From Acidobacteriota bacterium (lineage in GTDB: Bacteria; Acidobacteriota; Thermoanaerobaculia; Multivoradales; Multivoraceae), in contig QQVD01000042.1 of assembly GCA_003388555.1 (NCBI GenBank), forward strand, positions 62,001-126,000: a stretch of DNA of 64,000 nt. Direction: 5' to 3'. The notes beneath the pieces were generated by a model that saw nothing but the letters and a program-made list of their open reading frames with translations, searched no databases and had not been told where the DNA came from. Within the stretch, counting starts at the first letter, position 1. Each line of letters begins with the position of its first letter. Both the position numbers and the translations under genes were made by a program. This document shows, in pieces, positions 1 to 8,325 of this stretch.

Positions 1-1
1 G

Positions 2-952
2 CGCACCTTCGTGGTCGACGTCAGCGATCCTCTCGCTCCGATACTCGCCGCGAGCTTCGAACAGGCGGCGGGCTTCAGCTACCCCCACAGCTTCGCCCAG
101 CTCCCGGATGGCCGCGTGCTGGCGACCTTCCAGACCGTGGGCGGCTCGCAGGTTCCTCCCGGAGGCCTGGTGGAGTTGACCGCCGACGGCGAGGCGATCC
201 GCGCCGTGTCGTCACGTACGCCGGAGATCGACGACGACCTCAACTGGCCGTACAGCCTGGTGGTACTGCCCGAGATCGATCGGGCGGTGTCGACCAGCGC
301 CGACATGGGTTTTCACCCCATGGACGAGTGGGAGTACCACTACACGCGGCACGTGCAGATCTGGGAGCTCGGCTCGCTCGAGCTGCTGGCCAGTGTGCCG
401 CTGCCCGAGGGGCCGGTGGGCGAATACCACTTCGCACCGGCCGAGCCGCGCCGGCTGCGAGACGGCACCGTCTACGTGAGCACGTTCGGCTGCGGCCTCT
501 ACCGCCTCGACGACATCACCACTTCGCAGCCGTCCGCTGTCTTCGTGCACGCCTTCCCAGGCAGCCTGACGCCGGGCGAGGAGTGCTTCGTTCCGGTGGT
601 GGTGGGGAGGTACTGGGTGCAGACCGCGGCGGCGCTGCCGGGTCTGGTGGTGCTCGACGTCGGCGATCCCACCGCGCCGCGCGAGGTGGCGCGCCTCGAG
701 CTCGACGCCGAGCTCTATCCGGTGCCCCACTGGATCGCCGCCGACCGTGGCTCCGGCCGCCTGGTGGTGGCGGGAAACAACGAGACCTGGGTGCTGGTGG
801 TGGAGATCGATCCGGAAAGCGGAGCGCTCAACGTCGACGGAACGTTCGGCGCGCCAGGCGCCGATGTGCCCGGGATCCGCTTCGACCGCGACGAGTGGCC
901 GCACGGCAGCACCGGCCCCGCCTGGGTGCACGGGGCGCTCTTCGGCGGCTGA
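2..952 (+). CDS. SBP56/LVIVD-like beta-propeller protein (5' end outside window)
   Basis: The frame is open from the left edge, so the N-terminus is missing. The visible 316 residues contain spaced propeller-like strands such as VDVSDPLAP and LDVGDPTAPRE, plus PHSFAQLPDGRVL and a C-terminal DEWPHGSTGPAWVHG segment. This pattern is typical of the LVIVD / 56-kDa selenium-binding-protein (methanethiol oxidase) propellers. Whether it is an enzyme or only a secreted propeller cannot be told without the N-terminal metal ligands. A GTG at 11 is only an internal codon of the open frame. The next gene starts about 70 bp downstream on the same strand. Confidence 0.75.
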   Translation, partial: RTFVVDVSDPLAPILAASFEQAAGFSYPHSFAQLPDGRVLATFQTVGGSQVPPGGLVELTADGEAIRAVSSRTPEIDDDLNWPYSLVVLPEIDRAVSTSADMGFHPMDEWEYHYTRHVQIWELGSLELLASVPLPEGPVGEYHFAPAEPRRLRDGTVYVSTFGCGLYRLDDITTSQPSAVFVHAFPGSLTPGEECFVPVVVGRYWVQTAAALPGLVVLDVGDPTAPREVARLELDAELYPVPHWIAADRGSGRLVVAGNNETWVLVVEIDPESGALNVDGTFGAPGADVPGIRFDRDEWPHGSTGPAWVHGALFGG

Positions 953-1020
953 TCGGGCGCAACGACGAATCAGTCGATCTCGAGGGGAACGCGTAGCGGG
1001 CCGCGGCGTTCTACGAAGTG

Positions 1021-2085
1021 ATGCTGAACCACTGCAAGCCGCCACGAGTCGGCGGCGGTGTGCGCCTCGGTGGGCTCGTCGCCGTCCTGCTGCTGCCCGG
1101 TCTCGCGACGACTGCCGTTGCCGCCCAGCAGCCATCGCTCCGCGAAGCTGATCGCCTCCGCCTCGCCGAGGCCTTCCGGCTCGCCGACGAGGTGCGCGAG
1201 GGGATCTGGCCCGGCTGGAGCGAGGTGCCCTTCGCGGTGCTGCTGGTGACGCCCGAGCAGGAGTTCCTCGTTCGCCATCCCGCACCGTCCGACGAGTTCG
1301 CCGTCGTCACCGAGCGGGACGCGCTGCTGGGCAGCGCCGTGCACGTGCGCGAGCGCCAGTTCGCGCCCAACCTGCTGGCGACCTTCCCCGCGGTCGGCGG
1401 CGTCTCCACCGTCGTCGTCGGTCAGCCCGAGAACACCGGCAGGTCGTCGACGGAGTGGGTCGTCACGCTGCTGCACGAGCACTTCCACCAGCTCCAGAAC
1501 ACCCAACCCGACTACTTCGAAGCCGTCGCCGCGCTCGACCTCTCGGGCGGCGACGAGACCGGGATGTGGATGCTGAACTACCCGTTCCCCTACCAGGAGC
1601 CGGCGGTCGGCGAGCGCTTCGCCGCCTACCGCCTCGCGTTGCGGGATGCGCTCGAGCGCCTCGATGGCGGCGAAGACTCACAGCGGGACCTGGGCGCAGT
1701 GCTCGCTGCGAGGGCGCGGCTCCGGAACGAGGTCGACGACGCCGACTACCGCTACTTCTCGTTCCAGCTCTGGCAGGAAGGCGTGGCGCGCTTCACCGAG
1801 CTGCGGGTCGCCGAGGCCGCCGCCGAGGCTGCCGCGTCGGGACGTGGTCCGCTGCCGGCGTTCTCTGCCCTCGCAGACGTCGTGCCCTACCAGCAGGTCG
1901 CCGAGGCGCTGCGCCGCGACCTGGTGGAGGAGCTGACGGCGCTGGATCTCGCCGCGTCCGGGAGACTCGTCTTCTACAGCGTCGGCGCCGCCGAGGCCCT
2001 GCTGCTCGACGCTGTGCGCCCGGGGTGGCGGTCGCGCTACCTGAGGGAGAAGTTCCAGCTCGAGCGTCTCTACGACGAGCAGTAG
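1021..2085 (+). CDS. secreted HExxH protein, putative zinc metallopeptidase
   Basis: This is a protein of about 354 residues. An N-terminal hydrophobic signal (VRLGGLVAVLLLPGLATTAVA) is followed by a probable Ala cleavage site near residue 36. LLHEHFHQLQN places an HExxH zinc motif at about residues 152-156. A second possible metal or substrate segment is the W-x-E-G-V-A-R-F-T-E stretch near residue 255, as in other HExxH families with a downstream glutamate ligand. No named family is recognised. GTG 1018 lies directly before ATG 1021; the ATG was chosen. It probably acts outside the cytoplasm, and its substrate is unknown. Confidence 0.7.
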   Translation: MLNHCKPPRVGGGVRLGGLVAVLLLPGLATTAVAAQQPSLREADRLRLAEAFRLADEVREGIWPGWSEVPFAVLLVTPEQEFLVRHPAPSDEFAVVTERDALLGSAVHVRERQFAPNLLATFPAVGGVSTVVVGQPENTGRSSTEWVVTLLHEHFHQLQNTQPDYFEAVAALDLSGGDETGMWMLNYPFPYQEPAVGERFAAYRLALRDALERLDGGEDSQRDLGAVLAARARLRNEVDDADYRYFSFQLWQEGVARFTELRVAEAAAEAAASGRGPLPAFSALADVVPYQQVAEALRRDLVEELTALDLAASGRLVFYSVGAAEALLLDAVRPGWRSRYLREKFQLERLYDEQ

Positions 2086-2198
2086 CGCCGCAACGGCGGC
2101 CGGCGCAGCGGAATCGTCCCCGAGGCGGTGGAGGTTTTCGCGGACGAGCGGCCGCTCGGCCCGGGAACTGGATCGACGGCGGGAGGGTCTGGGTCGAT

Positions 2199-2705
2199 AT
2201 GGCTCAACGGCGAGACGGAGCCGCGCAGCCAGGCCGCTGGCGCCCGGCACTGGCGATGGTCGCGCTCGGAGTCGCGCTCCAGATCGCCGTGCTGCAGGCA
2301 CTCGGCCTCTTCGGCGGCGGCTCGCCGTCGCTCACCGCGCCGACGCCGATGCCGCTGGCGCTCCTCGCCCTGCACTTCCTGCCGGCGGTGGCGCTGCCGA
2401 CGCTTGCCTTCTGGCTGTGGACCGTTCCGCTGTTCAGCGGAGCCACGGAGTTCCCGCGCCGTTCGGTCGTGCTCCTGGTCGTCGGCGGGGCTCTCTCCGT
2501 GCTCTGGTTCGCGGCCGCGGCCTGGCAGCGACTCGGGGTCGGCTGGCCGTTGCCGCTGCTCTCCGTCGGCCTCTTCCTCGTGGCCGCGGCGCTCGCTGGG
2601 TCGTGCCGGCTCCGCCCGTCGTTCTGGAAGAACGCCCTCGCGCACTGGCTGCTCTTCGCCTGGCTCGGCTCGTATGCCTTCGCCTGGTTGGGAGAGGTGC
2701 CGTGA
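2199..2705 (+). CDS. multi-pass membrane protein, unknown function
   Basis: This 168-residue protein is very hydrophobic, with about five predicted membrane segments: residues 15-35, 50-72, 83-105, 112-130 and 140-160. Charged residues are few and sit in loops. ATG 2199 is preceded by a purine-rich GGGAGG stretch. The stop codon overlaps the GTG start of the following lipoprotein-like gene by four bases (GTGA), so the two are probably translationally coupled. No family is recognised. Confidence 0.6.
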   Translation: MAQRRDGAAQPGRWRPALAMVALGVALQIAVLQALGLFGGGSPSLTAPTPMPLALLALHFLPAVALPTLAFWLWTVPLFSGATEFPRRSVVLLVVGGALSVLWFAAAAWQRLGVGWPLPLLSVGLFLVAAALAGSCRLRPSFWKNALAHWLLFAWLGSYAFAWLGEVP

Positions 2706-3256
2706 GGCGGCCGTCCTCGGTGGGCGAGAGCCCTGATCGGCGTCGAGGCGAGCGCAGGCGGCGCGCCCTGAGGATCGGGGCGTCACGCCGCACCCTGGCC
2801 CTCGTCCTCGTCATCTCCGGCGCCGTCGCCTGCCTCGAGAGGTCGCCTCTGCAGGAGGTCGGCGGTTGCCTGCGCTTGCAGTGGAGCCGCCAGGACCGAC
2901 CCCTGACCTTCGATCGCGCGTACTTCGGCGGCATGTCGCTACAGAAGGAATGGGGGTACACCAACTACCGAGGGATCCTTCTCGATCTCGATTCGGTGCT
3001 GGGGGAGCACGCCGCGAGGTTCGACGAGCCGGCCCTCTCCCTCGCGCCCGATCCACCCTCGACGAGCTCGTGCCTGTACGACGCCGAGTTCGATCTCGTC
3101 TCCTGCCGCGTCGTCACCGAGTCCCTGACCGGCACCAGGACGATGCTGGTCTACGTCTTCGCGGGAGAGCTCGAGCAGGCCGAGGCGATGCTGGAGACCG
3201 TTGAACGGGTCCTGGAGACGGAGGTGCTGGGTTGTGAGTCGGGGGGCCGACGGTGA
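2702..3256 (+). CDS. putative lipoprotein, unknown function
   Basis: The product has 184 residues with an Arg-rich n-region, a hydrophobic stretch (LALVLVISGAVAC) and a Cys at about residue 45 that could be lipidated, although the n-region is unusually long. The rest is soluble and contains four further cysteines that could pair. The GTG start overlaps the upstream TGA by four bases. The following DUF2238 gene starts 7 bp after its stop, so 2199-3917 reads as a three-gene membrane and envelope operon. No family is recognised. Confidence 0.55.
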   Translation: MRRPSSVGESPDRRRGERRRRALRIGASRRTLALVLVISGAVACLERSPLQEVGGCLRLQWSRQDRPLTFDRAYFGGMSLQKEWGYTNYRGILLDLDSVLGEHAARFDEPALSLAPDPPSTSSCLYDAEFDLVSCRVVTESLTGTRTMLVYVFAGELEQAEAMLETVERVLETEVLGCESGGRR

Positions 3257-3263
3257 GCCCGCG

Positions 3264-3917
3264 GTGAACCAAGACCGCGCGGCCGTCGTGCTTGTCGCCG
3301 CACTCCTGGCACTCAGCCTGGTGCAGCCGCTGTACCCGCGCGAGCAGATCCTCCAGCACCTGCCCACCGTACCGGCTCTCGCCGCGCTCTACCGGATCGC
3401 CGGTCGCTGCGTCTTCTCCAGCCTCGGCCTGCGCATGCTGCTCGCCTTCCTCGTGCTGCACATCATCGGGGCGCGCTACATCTACTCCTATGTGCCCTAC
3501 GACCGCGTCACCGACGCTCTCCTCGGGCGCTCGCTGAGCGACCTGCTGGACCTGCACCGCAACCACTACGACCGTTTCGTGCACCTCGCCTTCGGCGTCC
3601 TCGTCCTCCTGCCCCTGGCGGAGTTCGGAGCCCGTTTCGGCGGCATGAAGCGCAACTGGGCAGTGTGCTTCGCGGTCGCCGCGGTCCTGGGCTTCAGTGC
3701 GCTCTACGAGTCGTTCGAATGGGGACTCACCATGGTGCTGTCGCCCGGTCAGGCCGAGAACTACAACGGCCAGCAGGGCGATCCCTGGGATGCCCAGAAG
3801 GACATGGCGCTGGCATCTCTCGGAGCGGCGCTCGCCGCGTGGCCGGTGAGCCGAGCGAAGAGCCTGCGACCGACGGAGGCCGGAGGCGCCTCGCTCGAGC
3901 CACCCTCCTCGTCGTAG
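3264..3917 (+). CDS. DUF2238 (YjdF-like) inner membrane protein
   Basis: This protein of about 217 residues has five to six membrane segments. It carries the family's conserved stretches: an IGARYIYSYVPYD-like loop, RNHYDRFVHLAFG, and a Glu-rich YESFEWG segment followed by the GDPWDAQKDMALA motif near the C-terminus. DUF2238/YjdF proteins are integral membrane proteins of unknown activity; their conserved His/Asp residues suggest a metal site, which is inference. GTG 3264 was chosen because it sits 7 bp after the previous stop; GTG 3234, which would overlap that gene, is an alternative. Confidence 0.85.
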   Translation: MNQDRAAVVLVAALLALSLVQPLYPREQILQHLPTVPALAALYRIAGRCVFSSLGLRMLLAFLVLHIIGARYIYSYVPYDRVTDALLGRSLSDLLDLHRNHYDRFVHLAFGVLVLLPLAEFGARFGGMKRNWAVCFAVAAVLGFSALYESFEWGLTMVLSPGQAENYNGQQGDPWDAQKDMALASLGAALAAWPVSRAKSLRPTEAGGASLEPPSSS

Positions 3918-3961
3918 ATTCCGAGCCGAAGAGCTACGAGCCGACACTGAGGATCTGAGCT

Positions 3962-4447
3962 TTGACCGACGTGGATCACGATCAGTCCGAGACCGTCTAC
4001 GAGGCAGCCGGCGGACACGAGGGGATGCTGCGGTTGGCCGCTGCCTGGCATCGTCGGGTGCTGGAGGACGAGGTGGTCGCCCACGCGTTCAGCCACGGCT
4101 ACCACCCGCGCCACACCGAGCGCCTCGCGGCGTACTGGGCCGAAGCGCTGGGCGGGCCAAGCCACTACAGCGAGCGCTACGGCGACGAGACTTCGGTGGT
4201 GCGTATCCACAGCGGCAATGGCGAGCACGAGGAGATGGACGCACTGGCGATCGCCTGCTTCGACCAGGCGCTCGAGGATGCCGGGCTGGCGACGGACGAA
4301 CGGCTGCGTACCGTCCTGCACGACTACTTCGCGTGGGCGACCACCAGGTCGATGGCTCGCTATCCACGCTCACCGGACGACGTTCCGGCCGGCCTGCGCA
4401 TCCCCAGATGGTCCTGGCACGGCCTGGTCGAGAGTGAAAGCCCCTGA
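3962..4447 (+). CDS. group II-like truncated haemoglobin
   Basis: The protein has 161 residues. It contains the features of a 2-on-2 globin: VYEAAGGHEGMLRLAAAWHRRV at the N-terminus, AFSHGYHPRHTERLAAYWAEALGGP in the CD/E-F region with candidate proximal and distal histidines, and a helical C-terminus. Such proteins bind haem and O2 or NO and act in redox or NO handling in the cytosol. The start is a TTG at 3962; no ATG or GTG is in frame nearby upstream. The gene stands alone on the + strand, 35 bp before a DUF1801 gene. Confidence 0.8.
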   Translation: MTDVDHDQSETVYEAAGGHEGMLRLAAAWHRRVLEDEVVAHAFSHGYHPRHTERLAAYWAEALGGPSHYSERYGDETSVVRIHSGNGEHEEMDALAIACFDQALEDAGLATDERLRTVLHDYFAWATTRSMARYPRSPDDVPAGLRIPRWSWHGLVESESP

Positions 4448-4482
4448 GCGCCGCGAGACCCCAGAGTCCAGGAGCACCTTGT

Positions 4483-4836
4483 ATGAAACCGCAGAAGATG
4501 AAGGCGTACCCCTCGTTCGCCGCCTGGCGGCGTGACCAGTCGGCCCCCAACCAACGCCTGATCGACGACCTCGCCAGCCTGGTCGAGGAGACCGCGCCGC
4601 AGCTCGAATCCACCGTCAAGTGGGGCCAGGGCTGCTGGACCCTCGACGGCGTGCCCAAGGCCTACATCCACGCAGAGCCCGATCACCTCCAGTTCGGCTT
4701 CTATGCCGGCTCCACACTCGACGATCCCCAGGGCCTTCTCGTAGGACGCGGCAAGCACGTGCGCCACGTCAAGGTCAAAGGATCCGAGGAGATCCCGCGC
4801 GAGGCGTTGGTGGCGTTTCTGCAGCAGGTGCTCTGA
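4483..4836 (+). CDS. DUF1801 (YdhG-like) domain protein
   Basis: This 117-residue protein matches the small DUF1801/YdhG fold. It has helices around IDDLASLVEETAPQLE, a VKWGQGCWTL strand, a YIHAEPDHLQFGFYAG core and a final helix after GKHVRHVKVKGSEEIP. Members have been linked to iron handling (YdhG/frataxin-like fold), but the role here is unproven. It is a cytoplasmic single-domain gene of the sort often carried in cassettes. The diverged leader repeat begins 50 bp downstream. Confidence 0.8.
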   Translation: MKPQKMKAYPSFAAWRRDQSAPNQRLIDDLASLVEETAPQLESTVKWGQGCWTLDGVPKAYIHAEPDHLQFGFYAGSTLDDPQGLLVGRGKHVRHVKVKGSEEIPREALVAFLQQVL

Positions 4837-4886
4837 CCGTAGGCGGAAGCCTCGCCGGAGAACAAGGCTCGGCCACACCCGGCACC

Positions 4887-5019
4887 GAGGACCAGGAACA
4901 CCGCAGGGAGGTCGGATGCCGATGCCATCCATCCAACCGCCTGGGCGTGCTATGCGACCACAGATCGCCCGTTCCCGCGCGCCGGTGGCAGTGGCGTGTT
5001 GCCAACCGAGAAGTTGGGT
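4887..5019 (+). repeat. diverged third copy of the array leader (attI-like element)
   Basis: This stretch aligns with the leaders at 13291 and 26072. Shared landmarks in order are GAGGACC (4887), a GGGAGG block, TATGC followed by AGATCGC, CGTT-CCG-G, a GGTGGCAGTGG segment and a terminal CCAACCGAGAAGTTGGGT. The last is the counterpart of CTAACCAAGTAGTTGGGC in copy 2. The terminal GTTGGGT is at 5013-5019, and an inverted partner TACCCAAC follows at 5033-5040. In frame, the ATG in TATGCGACC gives a peptide resembling the leader peptides but running past the core. The homology was judged by eye and is less certain than that between copies 1 and 2. Confidence 0.5.
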
Positions 5020-5097
5020 AGGCAGAGAGAAGTACCCAACCCGAGGGTGAGCTCGGAAGCTCTGCCTGTGGCGGGACTTCCGAGTAGTATTCCGAGC

Positions 5098-5304
5098 ATG
5101 GACCTCGTTGAGATCCTCAAGCGCCCCGAAGGTAAGACGCTCGAGTTCAAGCGCGACCTCTCCTCGCCGGAGGAGGTAGAGGATCTTCTCGACAGGCTGT
5201 GCGTGCGGCTTGGCTTCTGCCTCCCGCCGGCCGACATCGTGCGTTTTGGAGAGGATCCACCTAGCTCCAACTCAGCCCGCGAGGGTTTCACCACGGGCTC
5301 CTAG
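5098..5304 (+). pseudogene. fused remnant: AlbA_2 N-terminus joined to an unrelated C-terminal fragment
   Basis: The 68-residue ORF begins MDLVEILKRPEGKTLEFKRDLSSPE. This is the opening of AlbA_2 (Schlafen-like, putative DNA-binding) transcriptional regulators, which normally continue for hundreds of residues. After that it switches to DLLDRLCVRLGFCLPPADI, a segment seen at the N-terminus of small unrelated hypothetical proteins, and then stops. A promoter-like TAGTAT lies just upstream (about 5088). The likely reading is a recombinant scrap at a cassette boundary; expression is possible but no function can be assigned. Confidence 0.5.
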
Positions 5305-6103
5305 GCGACACCGAGCCATCCCGTTCACCGCAGCCCACCCCGCGGCGATTCTGCCTCTCCTCCGTCCACTGGGTTCTCTGGCGGTGCCGGGAGCGCTTGT
5401 GGTGGGAACTGTCGCTCCCGACCTCGCCTACTTCCTGCCAGTCCCTGTAGAGCGGGAGGAGAGCCACAGTCTCGCTGGACTGTTCTGGTTCTGCCTGCCG
5501 GTCGGCCTCCTCGCATATGTGGCCTTCTACGTGGCTGTCGCGCCGCTTCTCGTAGAGCTCCTACCCTGGCGGGTTCAGGTGGCGGTCCATGGTTGGGCAG
5601 ACGGTCGGTTGCCGCGGGCGACCCTTGCTGCGGTGTTTGTGTCCCTGCTCGTTGGTGCCGTCACCCACATCGTGTGGGATTCCTTCACCCACAGCGACGG
5701 CTTCGTCGTTGTAGTCGTGCCTGCGCTCTCGGAGGCATTGTTCACGTGGCAGGGCTACACCTTCTACGTCTTCAAGTTGCTTCAGCACGGAAGCACTTTC
5801 ATGGGCGGGATCATCCTCGCATGGTGGGGCTACACGAAGCTGCCGCAGCCACCAGTAGAGTCAGGAGCTAGACCCCCTCTTCGCCGTCTTGCAGCGCTGG
5901 CTGCGTTGCTCATTCTCGGTCCAGCGTTGCTCGCTCTGGTGTCGGGGCTCGATCATCTGGATCAGGGCACTGGCATCCTCGGCCGGACGCGGTCCTTCCT
6001 GAGCGCCGCAATCTTCACCGGTGGTTCGGTGCTCATACCATGGGTGGTGCTCGTCGGTCTCCTTGCTCGCACTCGCCAGCTCGTTCGTGGGCGTTCCGCC
6101 TAG
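5246..6103 (+). CDS. DUF4184 family membrane protein
   Basis: The recognisable domain starts at IPFTAAHPAAILPLL (codon ATC at 5318). It continues with VGTVAPDLAYFL, HSLAGLFWFCLPVGLL and THIVWDSFTHSDGFVV, all standard DUF4184 landmarks, with about six membrane segments. Family members normally begin MPFTxxHPA, so the native start appears to have mutated from ATG to ATC. The nearest in-frame standard start upstream is TTG 5246, chosen here with low certainty. It reads through unrelated sequence that overlaps the preceding remnant. An attC-like site follows the stop immediately, so this behaves as a cassette gene. Function is unknown; the conserved His and Asp suggest metal binding. Confidence 0.7.
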   Translation: MERIHLAPTQPARVSPRAPRRHRAIPFTAAHPAAILPLLRPLGSLAVPGALVVGTVAPDLAYFLPVPVEREESHSLAGLFWFCLPVGLLAYVAFYVAVAPLLVELLPWRVQVAVHGWADGRLPRATLAAVFVSLLVGAVTHIVWDSFTHSDGFVVVVVPALSEALFTWQGYTFYVFKLLQHGSTFMGGIILAWWGYTKLPQPPVESGARPPLRRLAALAALLILGPALLALVSGLDHLDQGTGILGRTRSFLSAAIFTGGSVLIPWVVLVGLLARTRQLVRGRSA

Positions 6104-6220
6104 CGACGGTTGCAGCGGACGCTGCCCGGGCTGGTGGTTGGCAGCCCGTCGTCGAAACCGAAGTCACTCTCACCAATCAGCGCGCTCGTCAGCAGCCTTG
6201 CTGAGCTATGTCCGTCCGTA
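6098..6220 (+). other. attC-like site of the long lineage subfamily
   Basis: R'' is GCCTAGC at 6098-6104, overlapping the DUF4184 stop. It is followed by GACGGTTGCAGCGGACGCTG, the L'' side, and near the 3' end by CTTGCTGAGCTATGTCC, the L' side. The middle carries the ACCGAAGTCAC...CAGCGCGCTCG block shared with the sites at 27980 and 26667. The 3' core is degenerate (GTCCGTA). It is probably a decayed but genuine integron recombination site. Confidence 0.6.
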
Positions 6221-6257
6221 CGCGTTGCTTAACCCGCGGTGCAGCCGACCTGATGCC

Positions 6258-6668
6258 ATGAACAGCCCGAGAACCTTCCTCGAGCTCGTCGCTCTGGTGG
6301 TACACGACTACGATCCGGCGATTCGCTTCTTCGTCGACGTCTTGGACTTCGATCTGGTGGAGGACTCGCCTTCCACGACGACGGACGGCCGCTCGAAGCG
6401 ATGGGTGGTCGTGCGTCCACCCGGGGCTCAGACGGGACTGCTTCTGGCCCGTGCCGACGGCGACGCCCAGGTCGCAGTCGTCGGCAACCAGCACGCCGGC
6501 CGGGTCGGCTTCTTCCTGCGTGTCGAGGACTTCGGTGCCCAGTACGAGCGGATGCTGGCAGCCGGGGTCGAGTTCGTCCGGCCGCCACGAACCGAACCCT
6601 ATGGTCGGGTTGCGGTGTTTCTGGACATCGCGGGCAATCGCTGGGATCTTCTTGGCCCTGCCGCCTGA
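6258..6668 (+). CDS. VOC (glyoxalase/bleomycin-resistance) family protein
   Basis: This is a 136-residue single-domain VOC protein. A beta-alpha-beta-beta-beta unit starts at LVALVVHDYDPAIRFFVDVLDF. A second half covers GRVGFFLRVEDF, YERMLAAGVEFVRPPR and a C-terminal VAVFLDIAGNRWDLLGP strand. Candidate metal ligands are at the conserved family positions, but the reaction cannot be read from sequence. ATG 6258 follows a GATGCC context. It is the first of four VOC genes in the window and sits directly after an attC-like site, as the next cassette would. Confidence 0.85.
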   Translation: MNSPRTFLELVALVVHDYDPAIRFFVDVLDFDLVEDSPSTTTDGRSKRWVVVRPPGAQTGLLLARADGDAQVAVVGNQHAGRVGFFLRVEDFGAQYERMLAAGVEFVRPPRTEPYGRVAVFLDIAGNRWDLLGPAA

Positions 6669-6740
6669 GGCTGCGGTGAGATCGATCATGGGGCCGGCAG
6701 GGCGATATGGCACCCTCTACGAGTCTCCCTGGGGCGACTG

Positions 6741-7358
6741 ATGAGGCTCGCCACCGCGATTCTCCTCCTCGCGTCGTCTTCGACCGTGGCTGCAGAGGAC
6801 TCCACCCTCCGGGTCACGGTGGTGGCGCGAGCGGGCTATGGGCTTCCTGCTGCACGGGTCGAGCTGATCTCTGCGGCAGAGCCCTCGGCCGGCGAAGTCC
6901 AGGAAACCGACGAGTCTGGTCGGGTGGGCTTCAGGGTGGAGTCGACGGGCATCTACACCTTGCTGGTCAGCCTGGATGGCTTCGTGCCGGTGCAGATTCC
7001 CTGGTTCTCGGTCGGCTCGCGAAGTGACCTCGAGTGGTCGGTCACCCTGAACGATTCGTCCTTGGAGTTCGCTCCCGTTGCACGGCACTTGAACTGGCCA
7101 CCACGCATCGGAGTGAGGTCGTTGGGCGAGCCGGAGATGATGGATCTACGGGAGGCGGTTCTCCGGGTCCGGCTCGCGCGTTACGAGGGGTTGTCAGCCC
7201 AAGCTGGCGAGGAGGAGGGTGACGGCCGGTGCGTCGTCTTCGATGCACCGCCTCGGGAGCCTGGCGCCGACCCACCCGTGAGCTTCCTCGAGAGGCTCTC
7301 TGGGGTTGGCGACATCCACCCCGTGGCAGGCGACCGACATTCCGGCCGCCGGCACTAG
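6741..7358 (+). CDS. secreted protein with carboxypeptidase-regulatory-like domain
   Basis: The 205-residue product starts with a short signal peptide (RLATAILLLASSSTVAAE). It continues into a transthyretin-like, prealbumin-type beta sandwich: LRVTVVARAGYGLPAARVELIS, TDESGRVGFRV and GIYTLLVSLDGF. This is the common carboxypeptidase-regulatory-like module of Acidobacteriota envelope proteins. The C-terminal 80 residues are Arg and Pro rich and look less structured. It leads a run of + strand secreted and lipoprotein genes. Confidence 0.7.
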   Translation: MRLATAILLLASSSTVAAEDSTLRVTVVARAGYGLPAARVELISAAEPSAGEVQETDESGRVGFRVESTGIYTLLVSLDGFVPVQIPWFSVGSRSDLEWSVTLNDSSLEFAPVARHLNWPPRIGVRSLGEPEMMDLREAVLRVRLARYEGLSAQAGEEEGDGRCVVFDAPPREPGADPPVSFLERLSGVGDIHPVAGDRHSGRRH

Positions 7359-7574
7359 CGGCGGTGGTCACAGTCGGCGCCGATTGGGTCTTCCAATACC
7401 TCGTGCTCCTCTTCGTTCTTCCATGAGCGCTCGCGGCGGCGCTGCTTAGGGGAAAACGAGGCGTCCCGGAACGTCCGGCGCTCAGGCGAGCGCGGCTCGG
7501 ATGAAATCGGCTCACCGGCGGGTTCTCTAGGCGAGATCCGTCGGAGCCGAGTGACATCAAGAGGGGGGACCGAG

Positions 7575-8303
7575 ATGAGAGTCGGTTTGCAACTTCTCGG
7601 AGTGGCTGTCGTGACTGTTGCGCTGGGCGGCTGTTCGACCGCGAGATCGGCCCTCGATCCGGCGGCGATGGTCGCACCGTCGCCAGACGTTCCTGCCGAG
7701 TACCGGGAGGTTCTGTCGCTGGAGGAAATCGAGGGCCTACAGCCGCAGTTGCGTTTTCCGATCAAGCTCGCCATCTCTCAGCCGTCGTCCGGCTCGGGCT
7801 GGACTGCCGACGAGATCGCCATCATCGAATCCTGGGAGGAGCCCCTCAGAGCCACCGGGTTCGTCGACAGCATCGTGGTCCTCCCCGAGTCTCTGTCGGA
7901 GTCGTGTGGTTGGAGGCTGGCCTACCACTGCGGCGTTCTGCGCAATCGGAGGGCTGCCGCTCGGTTCCATGCCGATGCCTTGCTGTTCGTCGCGGCGCAG
8001 ACCGAAGTCCGGCAGTACGCCAATCCGGCCAGCATCCTGAACCTCACGGTCGTCGGTCTGTGGCTGGTCCCGGCCCACCACCGGAACGCTACGACCGTGC
8101 TCGAGGGGACGCTGATCGACAACCGGAACGAGTATGTGTATGCCTTCTCGCGAGCCTATGGCGAGGTCAAGATGGTCCGGCCGCTGGCATACTCGAACTG
8201 GAGGCGCTCCGCCGACCTCTCGAGGCAGCGGGCTCTGGCCGACTTCGGGTCGAGGATGCTGGCGGAGCTGGAGAAGTACGACGTGCCGGCGCCGACGCCT
8301 TGA
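7575..8303 (+). CDS. putative lipoprotein, unknown function
   Basis: ATG 7575 is preceded by a strong Shine-Dalgarno (GAGGGGGG at 7561-7568), so the upstream ATG-less extension was rejected. The signal is LLGVAVVTVALGGC, with the lipobox Cys at about residue 20. The mature part, about 220 residues, looks like a periplasmic domain with an ADALLFVAAQTEVRQYANPAS core and a WLVPAHHRNATTVLEGTLID strand pair. It resembles 'hypothetical lipoprotein' families that build a small alpha/beta domain, but no name is certain. The following secreted protein starts 22 bp later. Confidence 0.65.
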   Translation: MRVGLQLLGVAVVTVALGGCSTARSALDPAAMVAPSPDVPAEYREVLSLEEIEGLQPQLRFPIKLAISQPSSGSGWTADEIAIIESWEEPLRATGFVDSIVVLPESLSESCGWRLAYHCGVLRNRRAAARFHADALLFVAAQTEVRQYANPASILNLTVVGLWLVPAHHRNATTVLEGTLIDNRNEYVYAFSRAYGEVKMVRPLAYSNWRRSADLSRQRALADFGSRMLAELEKYDVPAPTP

Positions 8304-8325
8304 TGGTCGCCCCCGGGAGGTCACG

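Noticed and set aside
1455-2198. N-terminal extension of the 2199 membrane protein
   Set aside because: It is an out-of-frame shadow of the HExxH protein gene.
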